DNA of 64,000 nt from Pleomorphomonas diazotrophica (GCF_002844595.1 NZ_PJNW01000005.1:338441-402440), one strand, 5' to 3'. Positions 1 to 10,004 are shown, numbered from the stretch's first letter. Program-made: numbers and translations. Notes: generated from the sequence alone by a model not told the origin.

Positions 1-73
1 CTTCCTTGCAGGCGGCGAGCGGCAGGGCCAAGGCGGCGGAGAGCAGCATGGCGGAGAGAATGCGGTTGATCAT
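1..73 (-). CDS. nosL: NosL copper lipoprotein, N-terminus only (cut by window edge)
   Basis: The 24 visible codons encode a hydrophobic leader ending in a lipobox (L-A-A-C, Cys22) followed by Lys-Glu, which is a lipoprotein signal peptide. NosL is a copper-binding lipoprotein that helps deliver copper for NosZ assembly. The start ATG overlaps the nosY stop (ATGA), so it is the next gene of the nosRZDFY transcript. The assignment rests on the lipobox and position, because the copper-binding body lies outside the window. Confidence 0.75.
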   Translation of the reverse strand, partial: MINRILSAMLLSAALALPLAACKE

Positions 74-906
74 GGGCGGATTCTCCGGGTGAGGGCCCAG
101 GCGACGGCAAGGCTTGCGGCGAGCCACAGGACAAGCACGAGGAGCGCGCTGGAAACCGGGAAGGGAAGCGTGTGGGCGAGGCCGTCGAGGCCGGCGATCG
201 GTGCGTTCGATTCGATCAGCGCCAGATTGTAGAGACGGAAAGCGTCGCCGGGGTTGGCGAGGACGAGGGCCGGGAACACCGTCTTGGTGAAGGCGCCGCC
301 CTGGTCGACAATGACGGCGCCGAGAAGCGCCAGGTCGTAGAGCACCACCAGCACCAGCCAGGCGCCGATGGCGAGTGCGGCAGCGGTGCCGGTCTGGCGC
401 GGCAGGCCGGACAGGGCCATCCCCAGGGCGATGAACACGGCGCCCAGCAGCACGGCGGTGGAAAGAAGCCGCGCCCAGGCGAGAAGACCGGCATCGTCGG
501 CGCCGTGCGCGCCGGCGATCACCGCGCCGGCGATGCCGTAGCCGATGGCGATGGCCAGCGCCAGCACGGCGAGGTGGCCGCAGAACTTTGCCAGCACCAG
601 TTCGCCGCGCTTCAACGGCGTCGCCAGCACCAGCGCCAGAGTGCCGCGCTCGATCTCGCCGGCGATGCTGTCATAGGAAACGAGCAACGCCATCAACGGT
701 ACGAGGTAGACGGTGAGCGTCGACAGGCTCGCCGCCGTCAGCGTCAGCGCGTCGGCCTTGAGGGCGCCGCTCGGCCCGGAACCGAGGAAGGCCAGCGCCA
801 GCGCGAACAGCGTGAAGGCCAGTGTCGACAGGAGGACCCAGCGATTGCGGAAGGCGAGGCGGAACTCGGTGGCGGCCACCGCCGTCATGCGGTCAAGACC
901 GATCAT
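70..906 (-). CDS. nosY: NosY, ABC permease for nitrous oxide reductase maturation
   Basis: A 278-residue membrane protein with about six hydrophobic segments, of the ABC-2 permease type, starting MIGLDRMTAVAATEFRLAF. With the ATPase NosF and periplasmic NosD it forms the NosDFY complex, which supplies a sulfur species and copper for building the CuZ site of NosZ. Its start overlaps the nosF stop by four bases and its stop overlaps the nosL start by four bases, which implies translational coupling. Length and order match the usual nosDFYL arrangement. Confidence 0.95.
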   Translation of the reverse strand: MIGLDRMTAVAATEFRLAFRNRWVLLSTLAFTLFALALAFLGSGPSGALKADALTLTAASLSTLTVYLVPLMALLVSYDSIAGEIERGTLALVLATPLKRGELVLAKFCGHLAVLALAIAIGYGIAGAVIAGAHGADDAGLLAWARLLSTAVLLGAVFIALGMALSGLPRQTGTAAALAIGAWLVLVVLYDLALLGAVIVDQGGAFTKTVFPALVLANPGDAFRLYNLALIESNAPIAGLDGLAHTLPFPVSSALLVLVLWLAASLAVAWALTRRIRP

Positions 907-1817
907 TGGATGGCTCCCTGGGCGGTTACGCCGGAATAGTGGCGGTAGACATCGTCGAGATCCGGCAGGGCGATGTCGATGTCGGCAACGTCGGGCCCGA
1001 GTTCGGCAAGGCGGGCAAGCGCGCCCACCTTTTCGTCGGCGCGACAGGTGACCACGACAGAACGACCATTGACTCTCTCACCACCGAGGCGGGCGTGCAG
1101 CGCCTCGACCCGGCCTTCGGCCGCCTCGACGCGAATGCGGATCGGCAGACCAGCCCGCCGGGACAGGTCGGCGAGCGAGCCTTCGGCCCGCAGCCGACCC
1201 TTGGCCAGGATGGCGATGCGGTCGATGCGGTTCTCGATTTCCGACAGCGAGTGCGAGGACAGGAGCACCGCCGTGCCGGCACGGGCGGACGCCTCCAGCA
1301 CGGCGTAGAACTCGCGCCGCGACACCGGATCGAGGCCGGAGGTCGGCTCGTCCAGCAGCAGGAGGCGCGGCGTACCGATCAGCGCCTGGGCGAGACCGAG
1401 CCGCTGGCGCATGCCCTTGGAGTAGGTGCCGACGGCCCGTTTGGCGGCGTCGGCGATGCCGACCGTTTCAAGAAGCGGCAGGGCCGCCTTCGGCGCGACG
1501 CCCTTCAGGCGGGCGAAATGGGTGAGCACCTCGGCGCCGGTCAGGGCCTTCGGAAACACCACCTGCTCGGGCAGGTAGCTCACGGCACGGCGCGCCACGT
1601 CCGAACCCGGCGTGGCGCCGGCGATGGTGAGATGGCCGCCGGCCGGTTTGAGAAATCCCAAAACGGTCTTGAACAGCGTCGACTTGCCGGCGCCGTTGTG
1701 CCCGAGCAGTGCCACCCGTTCGCCCGGCGCAACTGAAAGGCTGACCCCGTCGACCGCCGTCACGGCGCCAAAGCGGATGGTCAGGTTCTCGACGGAGAGG
1801 ATGGCGGCGTCGGTCAT
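903..1817 (-). CDS. nosF: NosF, ABC ATPase for nitrous oxide reductase maturation
   Basis: A 304-residue ABC ATPase with Walker A (GHNGAGKST, about residue 39), a variant signature (YSKGMRQR) and Walker B with D-loop (LLLLDEPTSGLD). The last 90 or so residues form the extra C-terminal domain common in NosF and other drug-type ATPases. It powers the NosDFY complex at the inner membrane. It overlaps nosD upstream and nosY downstream by ATGA junctions. Confidence 0.96.
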   Translation of the reverse strand: MTDAAILSVENLTIRFGAVTAVDGVSLSVAPGERVALLGHNGAGKSTLFKTVLGFLKPAGGHLTIAGATPGSDVARRAVSYLPEQVVFPKALTGAEVLTHFARLKGVAPKAALPLLETVGIADAAKRAVGTYSKGMRQRLGLAQALIGTPRLLLLDEPTSGLDPVSRREFYAVLEASARAGTAVLLSSHSLSEIENRIDRIAILAKGRLRAEGSLADLSRRAGLPIRIRVEAAEGRVEALHARLGGERVNGRSVVVTCRADEKVGALARLAELGPDVADIDIALPDLDDVYRHYSGVTAQGAIQ

Positions 1818-3148
1818 TGTGAAATCTCCGCGGCCGGAACAAAACCAACCGTCACGGGGGTACTGGGCGAGCGAGGTCCGGCGCCCTCGGGCGACATCAG
1901 CGGGTGACTGTCGATCACGCCCCCCGGCAACAGGCCGGGGAAACGCGATTGCGCCCAGCGAATGAGCTGCACCGCCGGCGCGCCCAGGAGCAGCCGCGTC
2001 ATCGGCTGGCTCCAGGTCAGAACGTCCACCGTGTCGTTGGGTCGGTAGGGACTGTCGGCCATGCCGTCGCCATCGATGTCGAAGGCCACGTGATCGGACC
2101 AGAAGTTGCCGATCTGCGCTTTTGTCTGTCCGGCCACCTCAGCTACGCCGCTCCATTCGAGCCAGCGGGTGCCGACATATTTCACCTGGGTACGGTTGCC
2201 GATCACGGCGTTGCCGGTCAACACGTTTTCCGAGGCGCCGCCGGTCAGATGAACGCCGATGTCGCAGCCTTCGAGACGGTTGCCCTCGAAGCGGTTGCGC
2301 GTCGCGCCGTAGATGAACAGGCATTTCTCGCCACCGTCGCGTACCTCGTTGTGAACGAGACGCGAGTTCTTGACGGAGTTGAGGAACAACCCGTGGGTGG
2401 CATCTCCCACCGAGAGATTGTCGGTCGCGGTCACGCCGCGGGAAAACATGAAGGCGAAGCCCAGCATGTTGCCGCGCGAGACGTTGTGCTCCAGCTCGAT
2501 GTCGTTGGCATACATCGAGTGAAAGGCGAAGCGCAGTTCCTGCATGCGGTTGAAGCGGTAGCGCGCCTTCATCGACGTGGTGACGAAGATGCCGTCGCGG
2601 CCGCGCCGGATGTCGTTGTGTTCGACAAGAAGGCCGGGGGCGTTCCAGACGTAGATGCCGGAGCCCATTTCGGCGCGATGGAGATCGGTGCGGCCGACGA
2701 TGGTGTTGCCGCGGACCGTCGCATCGATGGCGCCCTGCACGTCGATGCCGATCAGATTCATGACGATCCGGTTGTCTTCGACGAGGGCGCGGCGCGTCTC
2801 CTTGGCGAGCGCGATGCCGCTGTCCAGCTTGTCGAGCTTGCGGCCAGAGCCGGTGATGTAGAGGCCTTTCAGGGTCACGTCGTCGGCCTGTACCGCGACG
2901 ACTGTCCCCTCACCCTTGCCGACGATACGACTGTCGCGGCCGCCGAGGAGAGTCAGCGGCCGGTCGATGACGATAGGGCCGTTGTAGCTGGCGTTGCCGA
3001 GCCGGAGGACATCCCCCGGCGCGGCGGTTTCAATGGCCTGGCGCAGCGCGTCCGCCTCATTGCCAACGACGATCTCGGCGGCGCCGGCGGGGCCGACGCA
3101 ACAGAGAAGGACGGTGGCGAGGGTGGCGAGACGGAGCGCGCGCTTCAT
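1814..3148 (-). CDS. nosD: NosD, periplasmic beta-helix copper maturation factor
   Basis: The 444-residue form starts at MKRALRLATLATVLLC, a Sec signal peptide ending near GAA (about residue 23), and is preceded by GAGGAAAGAC as ribosome site. The body is a series of right-handed beta-helix (CASH/NosD) repeats rich in N-x-I/V-x-G-N patterns such as VRGNTIVG and VEHNDIRRG. NosD sits in the periplasm, docks on NosFY and hands over copper and sulfur during CuZ assembly. A longer reading frame upstream exists but has no signal peptide, so the start at 3148 is preferred. Confidence 0.95.
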   Translation of the reverse strand: MKRALRLATLATVLLCCVGPAGAAEIVVGNEADALRQAIETAAPGDVLRLGNASYNGPIVIDRPLTLLGGRDSRIVGKGEGTVVAVQADDVTLKGLYITGSGRKLDKLDSGIALAKETRRALVEDNRIVMNLIGIDVQGAIDATVRGNTIVGRTDLHRAEMGSGIYVWNAPGLLVEHNDIRRGRDGIFVTTSMKARYRFNRMQELRFAFHSMYANDIELEHNVSRGNMLGFAFMFSRGVTATDNLSVGDATHGLFLNSVKNSRLVHNEVRDGGEKCLFIYGATRNRFEGNRLEGCDIGVHLTGGASENVLTGNAVIGNRTQVKYVGTRWLEWSGVAEVAGQTKAQIGNFWSDHVAFDIDGDGMADSPYRPNDTVDVLTWSQPMTRLLLGAPAVQLIRWAQSRFPGLLPGGVIDSHPLMSPEGAGPRSPSTPVTVGFVPAAEISQ

Positions 3149-3156
3149 GTCTTTCC

Positions 3157-5067
3157 TCAGGCCGACTTGGCCTTCACGATCATGCGGCCACGCATCTCCA
3201 TGTGGAGGGCGTGACAGAACCACTGGCAGTAGTACCAGTGAACGCCCGGCCGGTCGGCCGTGAAGGTCACCGAGGCCGTGGCCTGCGGCGCCACTTCCAT
3301 GGCGACGCCATAGTTGGAAACGGTGAAGCCGTGGGTCAGGTCCTCCACATCGTCGAGGTTGGTGACGTAGACGGTGACCTCGTCGCCCTCGTTGACCTCG
3401 AACTCCTCGAGACCGAAGGCCGGCGCCACCGACGTCATGTAGACGCGCACTTTGTTGCCGTCGCGGATGACCGTGCTGTCCGCCTCGATGTCGACGCCGT
3501 CCGCCTTGGCCTGCTTGACGGCATCGGCAAAGAACGGGTCGTCACGCTTCCAAACCGCCAGCGGGTTGACGATGTCGGCACGCACCAGGATGCTGTCATG
3601 CGGCTCGGCAAAGGTCGGGCTGTCGTGAACCAGCTTCATCTCGTCGCCGGAGATGTCGATCAACTGCTCGTTCTCCGGCTTGAGCGGACCGACGTTCAGG
3701 TAACGGTCCTTGGAGAACTTGTTCATCGACACCAGCCACTTGCCGTCGGCCTCCTTGGTCTCGCCCATGGAGGTCGCGTTGTGGCCGGGCTGATAGGCGA
3801 CGTCGATCTTCTGTACGATCGGGTCGACCTTCTCGCCCTTGAAGGCACTGATGGCCTTGTCGATGTTCCACTTCACCACCTGGCTGTCGAGGAACAGCGT
3901 CGTGTAGGCGTTGCCGCGGTTGTCGAAGGCGGTATGAAGCGGGCCGAGGCCCAGTTCCGGTTCGCCGACGATGCAGGAGCGCGGGTCAGCATTCTGCGCA
4001 AACAGTGCGTCCACCTTGCTGACGTCGATGATCGACACGGTCGGCGACAGCTTGCCGTTGATCATGATGTACTTGCCGTCCGGCGTGGCGTTGACGCCGT
4101 GCGGGCTGTTGGGAATCGGAATGTAACGGGTGTACTTGGAGTTCTTGCCCTTGCGGCCGTCCAGCACCTTGACGCCGTTCAGCTCCTGGAAGTCGCCGGC
4201 GGCAACGCCCGCCTCGATCGCCTTGATGTCGAAGACGACGACGTGGTCGGTCTCGTTGGCGGTCATTTCGGCAAGATTGACGCCCATTTCCGAGTTGTAG
4301 GACGTCGAGAAGACGTACTTGCCATGGTAGTCCGGGCTGGTGTTGTCGAGGTTGCCCGAGACGATGACCTGCCAGGCCACTTCCATCTTGTCGCCATCAA
4401 CGGCGGTGAAGATGTTGACGTATTCCTTGGGATCGGTCGTCTTGCCGTCATTGACCAGCGGCGCCTCATGCTCGCCATTGGCGAAGATGTAGCCGGTCCG
4501 CGGATACTTCTGCGGCCGCAAGCCATGGATGTCGGAGGCGTTGGGGATCTCGATGATCTTGTCGCAACGCATCACGTCACAGCGCACGCGGGCGATGCGG
4601 GTGTTGGCCTTGTCGTTCATGAAGAGGTAGCGACCGTCATAGGTGCCATCGGTGAACGACATATGCGGATGGTGCAGGTCGCCGTTCTGGTAGGTCTGGA
4701 GACCGCGCTTGGCAAGGAGCGCCTTGGTGTCGGGCAGCAGTCCCTCGGTGAGCACCTTCAGGCTTTCGTTGGTCATGCCCCAGCCGGTGGCCGAACAGCG
4801 GTTGAACACCGGCACGCGCATCAGTTCGCGCATCGACGGCACGCCGAGAATGCGCAGTTCGCCCGTCTGGCCGGAGGACCAGAAGCCATAGTATTCGTCG
4901 AGTTCGCCCGGCTTCACCTCGGCCTTGTTGGCCGGTTCCGCCGCCTTGGTGCCGCTGGTGGCCATCAGGCCGCCAACGGCCGTTGCCGCCACGCCGGCGA
5001 ACACTGCCGTCTTGGCGGTGCCCCCCAGAAGCGACCGGCGGGACAGGTTATGCGTCTCATCAGTCAT
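3157..5067 (-). CDS. nosZ: Nitrous oxide reductase NosZ (clade I, Tat-exported)
   Basis: A 636-residue precursor that reduces N2O to N2 in the periplasm. It starts [16 protein letters not shown], giving a twin-arginine signal with SRRSLL, and is preceded by GAGGAGAG. The beta-propeller carries CuZ histidines, including the HHPH near residue 130. The C-terminal cupredoxin domain has the complete CuA motif C614-x-W616-x-C618-x3-H622-x2-M625. The Tat signal and linkage with nosR and nosDFYL mark the clade I enzyme. All recognisable metal ligands are present, so it should be functional. The gap to nosR is 23 bases. Confidence 0.98.
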   Translation of the reverse strand: MTDETHNLSRRSLLGGTAKTAVFAGVAATAVGGLMATSGTKAAEPANKAEVKPGELDEYYGFWSSGQTGELRILGVPSMRELMRVPVFNRCSATGWGMTNESLKVLTEGLLPDTKALLAKRGLQTYQNGDLHHPHMSFTDGTYDGRYLFMNDKANTRIARVRCDVMRCDKIIEIPNASDIHGLRPQKYPRTGYIFANGEHEAPLVNDGKTTDPKEYVNIFTAVDGDKMEVAWQVIVSGNLDNTSPDYHGKYVFSTSYNSEMGVNLAEMTANETDHVVVFDIKAIEAGVAAGDFQELNGVKVLDGRKGKNSKYTRYIPIPNSPHGVNATPDGKYIMINGKLSPTVSIIDVSKVDALFAQNADPRSCIVGEPELGLGPLHTAFDNRGNAYTTLFLDSQVVKWNIDKAISAFKGEKVDPIVQKIDVAYQPGHNATSMGETKEADGKWLVSMNKFSKDRYLNVGPLKPENEQLIDISGDEMKLVHDSPTFAEPHDSILVRADIVNPLAVWKRDDPFFADAVKQAKADGVDIEADSTVIRDGNKVRVYMTSVAPAFGLEEFEVNEGDEVTVYVTNLDDVEDLTHGFTVSNYGVAMEVAPQATASVTFTADRPGVHWYYCQWFCHALHMEMRGRMIVKAKSA

Positions 5068-5090
5068 TTCGCTCTCCTCGGTTATCTTTC

Positions 5091-7322
5091 TCACGCTTGT
5101 GCCGAACCACCGACGTCGTTCCGGACGGCAAGGTTGCCTCCCGGTGACGCCGCCCCCGTCTGGGCGAGGCCGTTCTGGCGTTCGAAGCGTTCCCGCTTTT
5201 TCAGCTTGCCAATCACAACCGGACAGCGGGTCGTGCTGCGGTAGAGCACCTGGCAATGCAGACAGGAGACGCATTCGTTGGGGTTGATCTCACCCGTCGG
5301 GTGGATCGCCTGCACCGGACATTCATGGGCGCAGGTCTGGCAGGGATTGCCGCATTCGCGGTAGCGCTTCAGCCAGCGGAACATGTGCAGCCTGGCCGGG
5401 ATGGCGAGGCCACCGCCCAGCGGGCAGACATAGCGGCAGTAGAAGCGTTCGATGAACAGGCCCGGCGCAAGCATGGCGAGCGCAAACAGCACGTAGGGCC
5501 AGGGGCGGTCGAACTTCAGGATGATCGCCGTCTTGAACGGCTCGATCTCCGCGTAGTGCTCGGCCATGTCGAGCGAGTAGAAGGAGATGCCCAGCAGGCC
5601 GAGGAAAATCATGTATTTGATCGGCCAGAGGCGCTCGTGCAGACCCCAGGGCAGGCGGATCTGGGGAATCCGCAGCCAGCGGGCGATCTGGTTCGACCAC
5701 TCCTGCAGGGCGCCGAAGGGGCACAGCCAGCCGCAATAGGCGCCTCGCGCCCAGAACAGCAGCGCCGCCGCCACAGCGAACCACAGGATGAAGATCAGCG
5801 GATCCATCAGGAAGGTTTCCCAGCGGAAATCGCTGACCAGCGCCGACAGGACGGCGAGCAGGTTGACCACCGAGAGCTGGGCGTTGGCGTACCAGCCGAC
5901 GAACACCAGCGTGAAGGCGAGGTAGCTGAGCCGGATGATGCGGAACACCCGCTCGTTCTTGGTGGCGAAGGTCTGGAAGAAGAAAATGCCGGTCAACGCC
6001 GCCAATGCCGCGATGATGATGGCGACCTCGACGCGCTTGGCCTCCCAGATACGCAGCCACAGGCGATCGCGAGCCGGCCCTTCGTCGGCGGAGCTTGCCG
6101 CCGGTGCCGGGACGGTGGCGACGGGCGCCGGCTTCGGCTGCGTCGCGAGATAGGCGGGCGGCAGCGCATAATCGACGTCATAGGTGAGGAACAGCTTGTC
6201 GATGGCACCGACGGCGCGCGAGACCAGGAGCTGCAGCCGCCAGGGCGCGGCCGGGTCGAAGCCTGACGCCTTGGGGATGACGAAGAGATCCATTTCGCTG
6301 AAGGTCGGAGCATCGGTGGGCGCCATGCGAACGACGCGCAGATGATCCTTGTCGCGGAAGCGGATGGTGGCCTCGCCCTGCAGCACCGTGATGCGGTCGA
6401 AGATGCCACCGCGCACGTAGCCCGACCCCTTGAAGGACCAGCGTCCCGTGCTGGCAACGAAGATCGCCTCCTCCCCGTCGCCGAGCCTCCGGACGAGGTT
6501 GGCATAGGCGGCTTCGCCCAGCAGCGTGCGGCCGATCGACGGCTGGCTGGCCAGCCCGACGTAGATGTCGATATAGCCGTCGGTGTCCGCGCCGGGCTCG
6601 CGATGGGTGGCGGCACGCGGATCGCCCTGCTTGTCGAAGGCGGCGTTGATCTCGCCCACCGACATGCTGAAGCGCCGCACCGAACCGTCGCCGGTCAGCG
6701 TCGTCCAGTCGCTCACCGCATTCTTGGAGCGATCCACCATCTTCACGTCGGCGGCAGGGCCTGCTCCCGCAGAGGCGAATCCTTCGAGCCCGAGCGCACG
6801 GGCGGCCTTCAGTCCCGACCGGCGGATCGAGTCGTCGATCACCATGATGGTGACCGTGGCACCGGAGACGATGTCGAGGTCATGGGCAGGCCCGTCGGCC
6901 TCGCGCTTCAGGTCCAGGCCGGTATACTTCGCGATCACCGCCGTGATCTTGGCCTCGGGAATGCCCACGAGGACGATCGGCTCGGAGTGCTTGACGAGGC
7001 GGGCACCGGTGATCACCGCCTTGTCGTTGAGGCCGATGAGGATATGGATCGGCTTGCCGGAATAACCAGTGGCCGGCACGAAATCGGTGTTGAGGAAGAC
7101 CCAGCCGATCCGTTCGCCCGCCTTGAGGGCCGGTGCGGCTGGCATGTCGTCTCGGATCGGACCGTAGGCATCCGCTCCCGGCACCAGATCCGCGGGGGCC
7201 ACCTTGCCGAGGAAGTCGGCTAGGCTGGCCGCCTTCGACGGCATCGCGACGAGCGCCAAGGCAAGCGCAAGGCAAAGGGCCGTTACCATCCTGGCAAGCC
7301 AGGGCGTCTCCGCCAGTCTCAT
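5091..7322 (-). CDS. nosR: NosR, membrane flavo-iron-sulfur protein for N2O reduction
   Basis: A 743-residue polytopic protein needed for NosZ expression and electron supply. In order it has a leader/TM segment (about 10-30), a periplasmic FMN-binding domain with the flavinylation motif D-I-V-S-G-A-T (Thr156), several membrane helices from about residue 420, two CxxxCP motifs (CGWLCP and CRYVCP), and two C-terminal ferredoxin clusters ([13 protein letters not shown] and CVSCLHC). It is the first gene of the nos run and is preceded by an FNR-type box. All cofactor motifs appear intact. Confidence 0.97.
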   Translation of the reverse strand: MRLAETPWLARMVTALCLALALALVAMPSKAASLADFLGKVAPADLVPGADAYGPIRDDMPAAPALKAGERIGWVFLNTDFVPATGYSGKPIHILIGLNDKAVITGARLVKHSEPIVLVGIPEAKITAVIAKYTGLDLKREADGPAHDLDIVSGATVTIMVIDDSIRRSGLKAARALGLEGFASAGAGPAADVKMVDRSKNAVSDWTTLTGDGSVRRFSMSVGEINAAFDKQGDPRAATHREPGADTDGYIDIYVGLASQPSIGRTLLGEAAYANLVRRLGDGEEAIFVASTGRWSFKGSGYVRGGIFDRITVLQGEATIRFRDKDHLRVVRMAPTDAPTFSEMDLFVIPKASGFDPAAPWRLQLLVSRAVGAIDKLFLTYDVDYALPPAYLATQPKPAPVATVPAPAASSADEGPARDRLWLRIWEAKRVEVAIIIAALAALTGIFFFQTFATKNERVFRIIRLSYLAFTLVFVGWYANAQLSVVNLLAVLSALVSDFRWETFLMDPLIFILWFAVAAALLFWARGAYCGWLCPFGALQEWSNQIARWLRIPQIRLPWGLHERLWPIKYMIFLGLLGISFYSLDMAEHYAEIEPFKTAIILKFDRPWPYVLFALAMLAPGLFIERFYCRYVCPLGGGLAIPARLHMFRWLKRYRECGNPCQTCAHECPVQAIHPTGEINPNECVSCLHCQVLYRSTTRCPVVIGKLKKRERFERQNGLAQTGAASPGGNLAVRNDVGGSAQA

Positions 7323-7412
7323 CTCGCCTCCCCGGAATCACCGTCAACATGAACTATGCCATCATGTTTTCACGAGATGACTTGGACCTTCGTTGCGCTG
7401 GCACAAATTCGA

Positions 7413-7426
7413 TTGATGTAGATCAC
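7413..7426. promoter_or_regulatory. FNR/NNR-type operator upstream of nosR
   Basis: The sequence TTGAT-GTAG-ATCAC matches the TTGAT-N4-ATCAA half-site architecture with one mismatch. It lies about 90 bases upstream of the nosR start and overlaps the last codons of nnrS. Crp/FNR-family regulators commonly activate nos genes under low oxygen or nitric oxide. I see no convincing -10 hexamer at the class II spacing, so the exact promoter is uncertain. Confidence 0.6.
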
Positions 7427-8601
7427 AAAGGCCTATCGGCCCGGGGGCCGGTCAGAATGCCGGCATAGCCGGCTGCGAAGGCCAGAAAGGCGGCCGCCCA
7501 CAAGAGGCCGGCGCAGCCGATTAAGTGATAATACGCCCCGCCCGCGTATGGGGCGGCCATGCGCAGGAGTGCCCCGACACTCACAAGGCCGTAGATGGCG
7601 AGTTCGAGCCGGCCGGCGGCGAGCGGCCGGCCGGTATGGCCGCGACTCACCCGCGTCATCACGCCAAGCACCATTAGTCCGACGCTACCGGCGGTCCACA
7701 GATGCAGTGCGGCGGTCGGATCGATGACGGCCGGCCACAGGATGGCCAATGCCTCGACGACAAAGCCAAGCGCAACCGATCCGATGGCGACGTGCAGCAC
7801 CAGAAGCAACGGTTCGGCTCGCGCCGCAAGGCCCCGCCAGCGGGCAAGTCTCGCCGCCGTCAGCAGACCGGCCAGGCCCAGCGCGACAGCCGTGCCGACC
7901 CATGTCGGCGCGATGGTCCACGCGAGGAAGGCAAGCCCCGAGACGACCATCGCCGCGGCGTCGAAGCGGTCGAAGGCCGCCGGCAACCTGGTTTCGCCGC
8001 GCGCTTTCAGCCAGTTGCGGGTAAACGCGGGGGTGATGCGCCCGCCCATCAGCAGAATGAGCAAGAGGACCGCCGACAGCGCGGCCCGAATGGAAACGTC
8101 GGCAAGGCCGTTGATTGCCGCCTCGGCATGGAAGCCGGCATCGGCCAATGCCAACACAAGAATAAGGCCGACGACCCTGAGGTTCCGCCAGTTGCCGGCC
8201 AGCACGACCTCGCGACCAAGCAGGGCAGCGAGCGCCAGGGGAAAGGCGAGATCGATCAAGGCCGCCGGAACCAGCCCGATCAGAGCGGAAGCGGACACGG
8301 CGATCCGGCCGGCAAGCCAGATCAGCGCCAGAAGGACAAGCGGCCGGCCGGTGATGGTCGGGCGGCCGGTCCAGCTCGATACGGCCGTCAGCGTGAAGCC
8401 GGCGATGATCGGCGGCACACCGCCGAACAGCATGGCGTGGATATGCCAATCACGCGGGGCGAAGGCGGTGGGCAGCTCGACGTGCCCCATGTAGAGAGGC
8501 ACCCAGATCAGGATCGAGCCGGCCATCCACAGTGCCGCCAGCAGGAAGAACGGCCGGAAGGCACCCGAAAGAAAGTGCCCCCGCCCCGCGATGTTGGTCA
8601 T
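7423..8601 (-). CDS. nnrS: NnrS, heme-copper membrane protein of NO response
   Basis: A 392-residue protein that is almost entirely hydrophobic, with about 12 membrane helices. The N-terminus (FLSGAFRPFFLLAALW, then DWHIHAMLFGGVPPIIAGF) is the NnrS signature, with conserved histidines that bind heme and copper in characterised members. NnrS protects cells during nitric oxide stress. It lies between pseudoazurin (2-base gap) and nosR, and may be read from the pseudoazurin promoter. Confidence 0.93.
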   Translation of the reverse strand: MTNIAGRGHFLSGAFRPFFLLAALWMAGSILIWVPLYMGHVELPTAFAPRDWHIHAMLFGGVPPIIAGFTLTAVSSWTGRPTITGRPLVLLALIWLAGRIAVSASALIGLVPAALIDLAFPLALAALLGREVVLAGNWRNLRVVGLILVLALADAGFHAEAAINGLADVSIRAALSAVLLLILLMGGRITPAFTRNWLKARGETRLPAAFDRFDAAAMVVSGLAFLAWTIAPTWVGTAVALGLAGLLTAARLARWRGLAARAEPLLLVLHVAIGSVALGFVVEALAILWPAVIDPTAALHLWTAGSVGLMVLGVMTRVSRGHTGRPLAAGRLELAIYGLVSVGALLRMAAPYAGGAYYHLIGCAGLLWAAAFLAFAAGYAGILTGPRADRPL

Positions 8602-8602
8602 G

Positions 8603-9031
8603 TCAGAGGCTGCCCAGCAGTTCCGTGAACAGCTTGCCGGCCTTACCGGGGTTCTTCGCCGCCTTGGCGGCTTCGAGGTTGGGGGCGGGATCGCCGACGA
8701 CCACCACCGCCACCATGCCCATCACATAATGCGGCTTGCACTTGACGCCGTAGACGCCCGGCTGGGTGAAGGTCACCGTCAGGTCCTTGCCGATCTTGCC
8801 CTCGAAGGGCTGGGCGCCTCCCGGCAGCATGCCCGGCACGCTCTGGGCGTCATGTCCCGGATCGGTGGCGACGAAGGTCACCGTGTCGCCCGGCTGAACC
8901 TTCACGAGGTCCGGCTCGAACACCATCATGCCCTTGGCGCCCTTGTTGAGCATCTTGACCTGAACGTCGGCGGCAGTGGCGGGAAGGATGGCAACCGCGA
9001 GGGCGGCGGCGGCGAGGAGAAGGGTCTTCAT
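8603..9031 (-). CDS. paz: Pseudoazurin, periplasmic blue copper electron carrier
   Basis: A 142-residue precursor. The start at 9031 gives a 20-residue Sec signal ending PATA. Type I copper ligands are His60, Cys98, His101 and Met106, i.e. His40/Cys78/His81/Met86 in the mature protein, exactly the canonical pseudoazurin numbering (motif CKPHYVMGM). Pseudoazurin donates electrons to copper nitrite reductase and NosZ. A longer upstream reading frame lacks a signal peptide and is rejected. GAGG lies upstream of the start, and an NnrR-type palindrome sits about 60 bases upstream. Confidence 0.96.
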   Translation of the reverse strand: MKTLLLAAAALAVAILPATAADVQVKMLNKGAKGMMVFEPDLVKVQPGDTVTFVATDPGHDAQSVPGMLPGGAQPFEGKIGKDLTVTFTQPGVYGVKCKPHYVMGMVAVVVVGDPAPNLEAAKAAKNPGKAGKLFTELLGSL

Positions 9032-9050
9032 TTCTAAGCCTCGTTTGTGG

Positions 9051-9067
9051 ATTCTGATATTCAGAAT
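9051..9067. promoter_or_regulatory. Perfect 7-3-7 inverted repeat upstream of pseudoazurin
   Basis: ATTCTGA-TAT-TCAGAAT is a perfect inverted repeat 20 bases upstream of the pseudoazurin start. On the minus strand it overlaps TATTCT, the best -10 candidate if the NnrR-type box acts at -41.5. A repressor site is possible, but I do not recognise the motif. Confidence 0.4.
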
Positions 9068-9090
9068 AAGGGATGTTACCCTTCCTGACG

Positions 9091-9104
9091 TTGCGAAAAC
9101 GCAA
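9091..9104. promoter_or_regulatory. NnrR-type operator upstream of pseudoazurin
   Basis: TTGCG-AAAA-CGCAA is a perfect palindrome matching the TTGCG-N4-CGCAA form described for NnrR in Rhodobacter and relatives. Its centre is about 66 bases upstream of the pseudoazurin start. A class II promoter would put the transcript start near 9056, with TATTCT as -10. This supports nitric-oxide-responsive expression of paz and probably nnrS. Confidence 0.65.
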
Positions 9105-9170
9105 ACTTTGAGACTGAGTTTCATTTTTGCCTGTGGCTGCGTGTGCGATGACCGCCGAGCCCGACAGGCT

Positions 9171-10004
9171 TCAGTCTTTCTTGAACTCGATGGGAACCGT
9201 GACCTTGAAGGGAGCATCGAGGCTGTCAGGAACAGGGGGAAAGGCTCCGACGCGGCGAATCAGGCGCTCGGCGGCCGCACTGACCGCGGCCGAGCCCCCA
9301 ACACTGAGGCCGATGATCGAGCCGTCGCGACCGATCGACAGCGACACCGTCGCCCGGCCGGTGGCGCCATCGGCGTCGCTCGCCCGGCGCTTGCCGACGA
9401 TCGCCCGGCGGACCGAACTGCGATAGGCGGCCAGCGCGTCGGCGACCTGTCGTCCCGCCCCGGCACCGGCCGCCTGGGCGTCGGCCGGCGGGGTTACCTC
9501 CGGCTGCTTCCTCGGTTCCGCCTTCCGGCGCTCCGTTTTCTTCGGTTCGGATTTGGGCTTCACTTCGGCCGTCTCGACCATCTCCGGCGGAGGTGGCGGC
9601 GGCAGCGGGATCGCCACCTCCGACGGCGGCAGCATCTCCGGCTCGGATGGCGGCGTCTCGACCGGCTCGGGCAGCGCTTCGGCCAACTCCTCAACCGACT
9701 GGATGGTTTCGACCGCCTCAGGCTCGAGCGGCACTGCGGCCACGTCCTCGGGCGGCGCTTCCTGAATCTCCTCGACCGCCGCCTGCTCGACGCTTTCGAG
9801 CGGCGGCAGCTCGGGCTCCGGCGGCAGATCGATCATCACCACCGCCTCCGGCGCGGCCACGACCGCCGCAGAATCGTCGGCCGGAAAGACCCACCACAAA
9901 GCCACGCCATGCAACGCCAAACCGACCGCGCCGGCCAACGACCAGCGCAACAGTCCGGACCGTCGCGATAGAAGCTCGGTCATCGGTGCGGAATGAACGC
10001 CCAT
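9171..10004 (-). CDS. tonB: TonB energy transducer
   Basis: A 277-residue protein. An N-terminal membrane anchor (about residues 20-42, LRWSLAGAVGLALHGVALWW) is followed by a long Pro/Glu-rich periplasm-spanning region (about 55-185) and a C-terminal TonB domain (about 190-277, with ATVSLSIGRDGSI and PFKVTVPIEF). It couples the ExbBD proton motor to outer-membrane receptors. It lies 34 bases after exbD. A start 21 bases downstream (MTELLSRR) is an alternative. Confidence 0.93.
   Translation of the reverse strand: MGVHSAPMTELLSRRSGLLRWSLAGAVGLALHGVALWWVFPADDSAAVVAAPEAVVMIDLPPEPELPPLESVEQAAVEEIQEAPPEDVAAVPLEPEAVETIQSVEELAEALPEPVETPPSEPEMLPPSEVAIPLPPPPPPEMVETAEVKPKSEPKKTERRKAEPRKQPEVTPPADAQAAGAGAGRQVADALAAYRSSVRRAIVGKRRASDADGATGRATVSLSIGRDGSIIGLSVGGSAAVSAAAERLIRRVGAFPPVPDSLDAPFKVTVPIEFKKD

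Noticed and set aside
1904..5244. Long plus-strand frames opposite nosD and nosZ
   Set aside because: They mirror genuine minus-strand genes, show no family features or ribosome sites, and are expected in GC-rich DNA.
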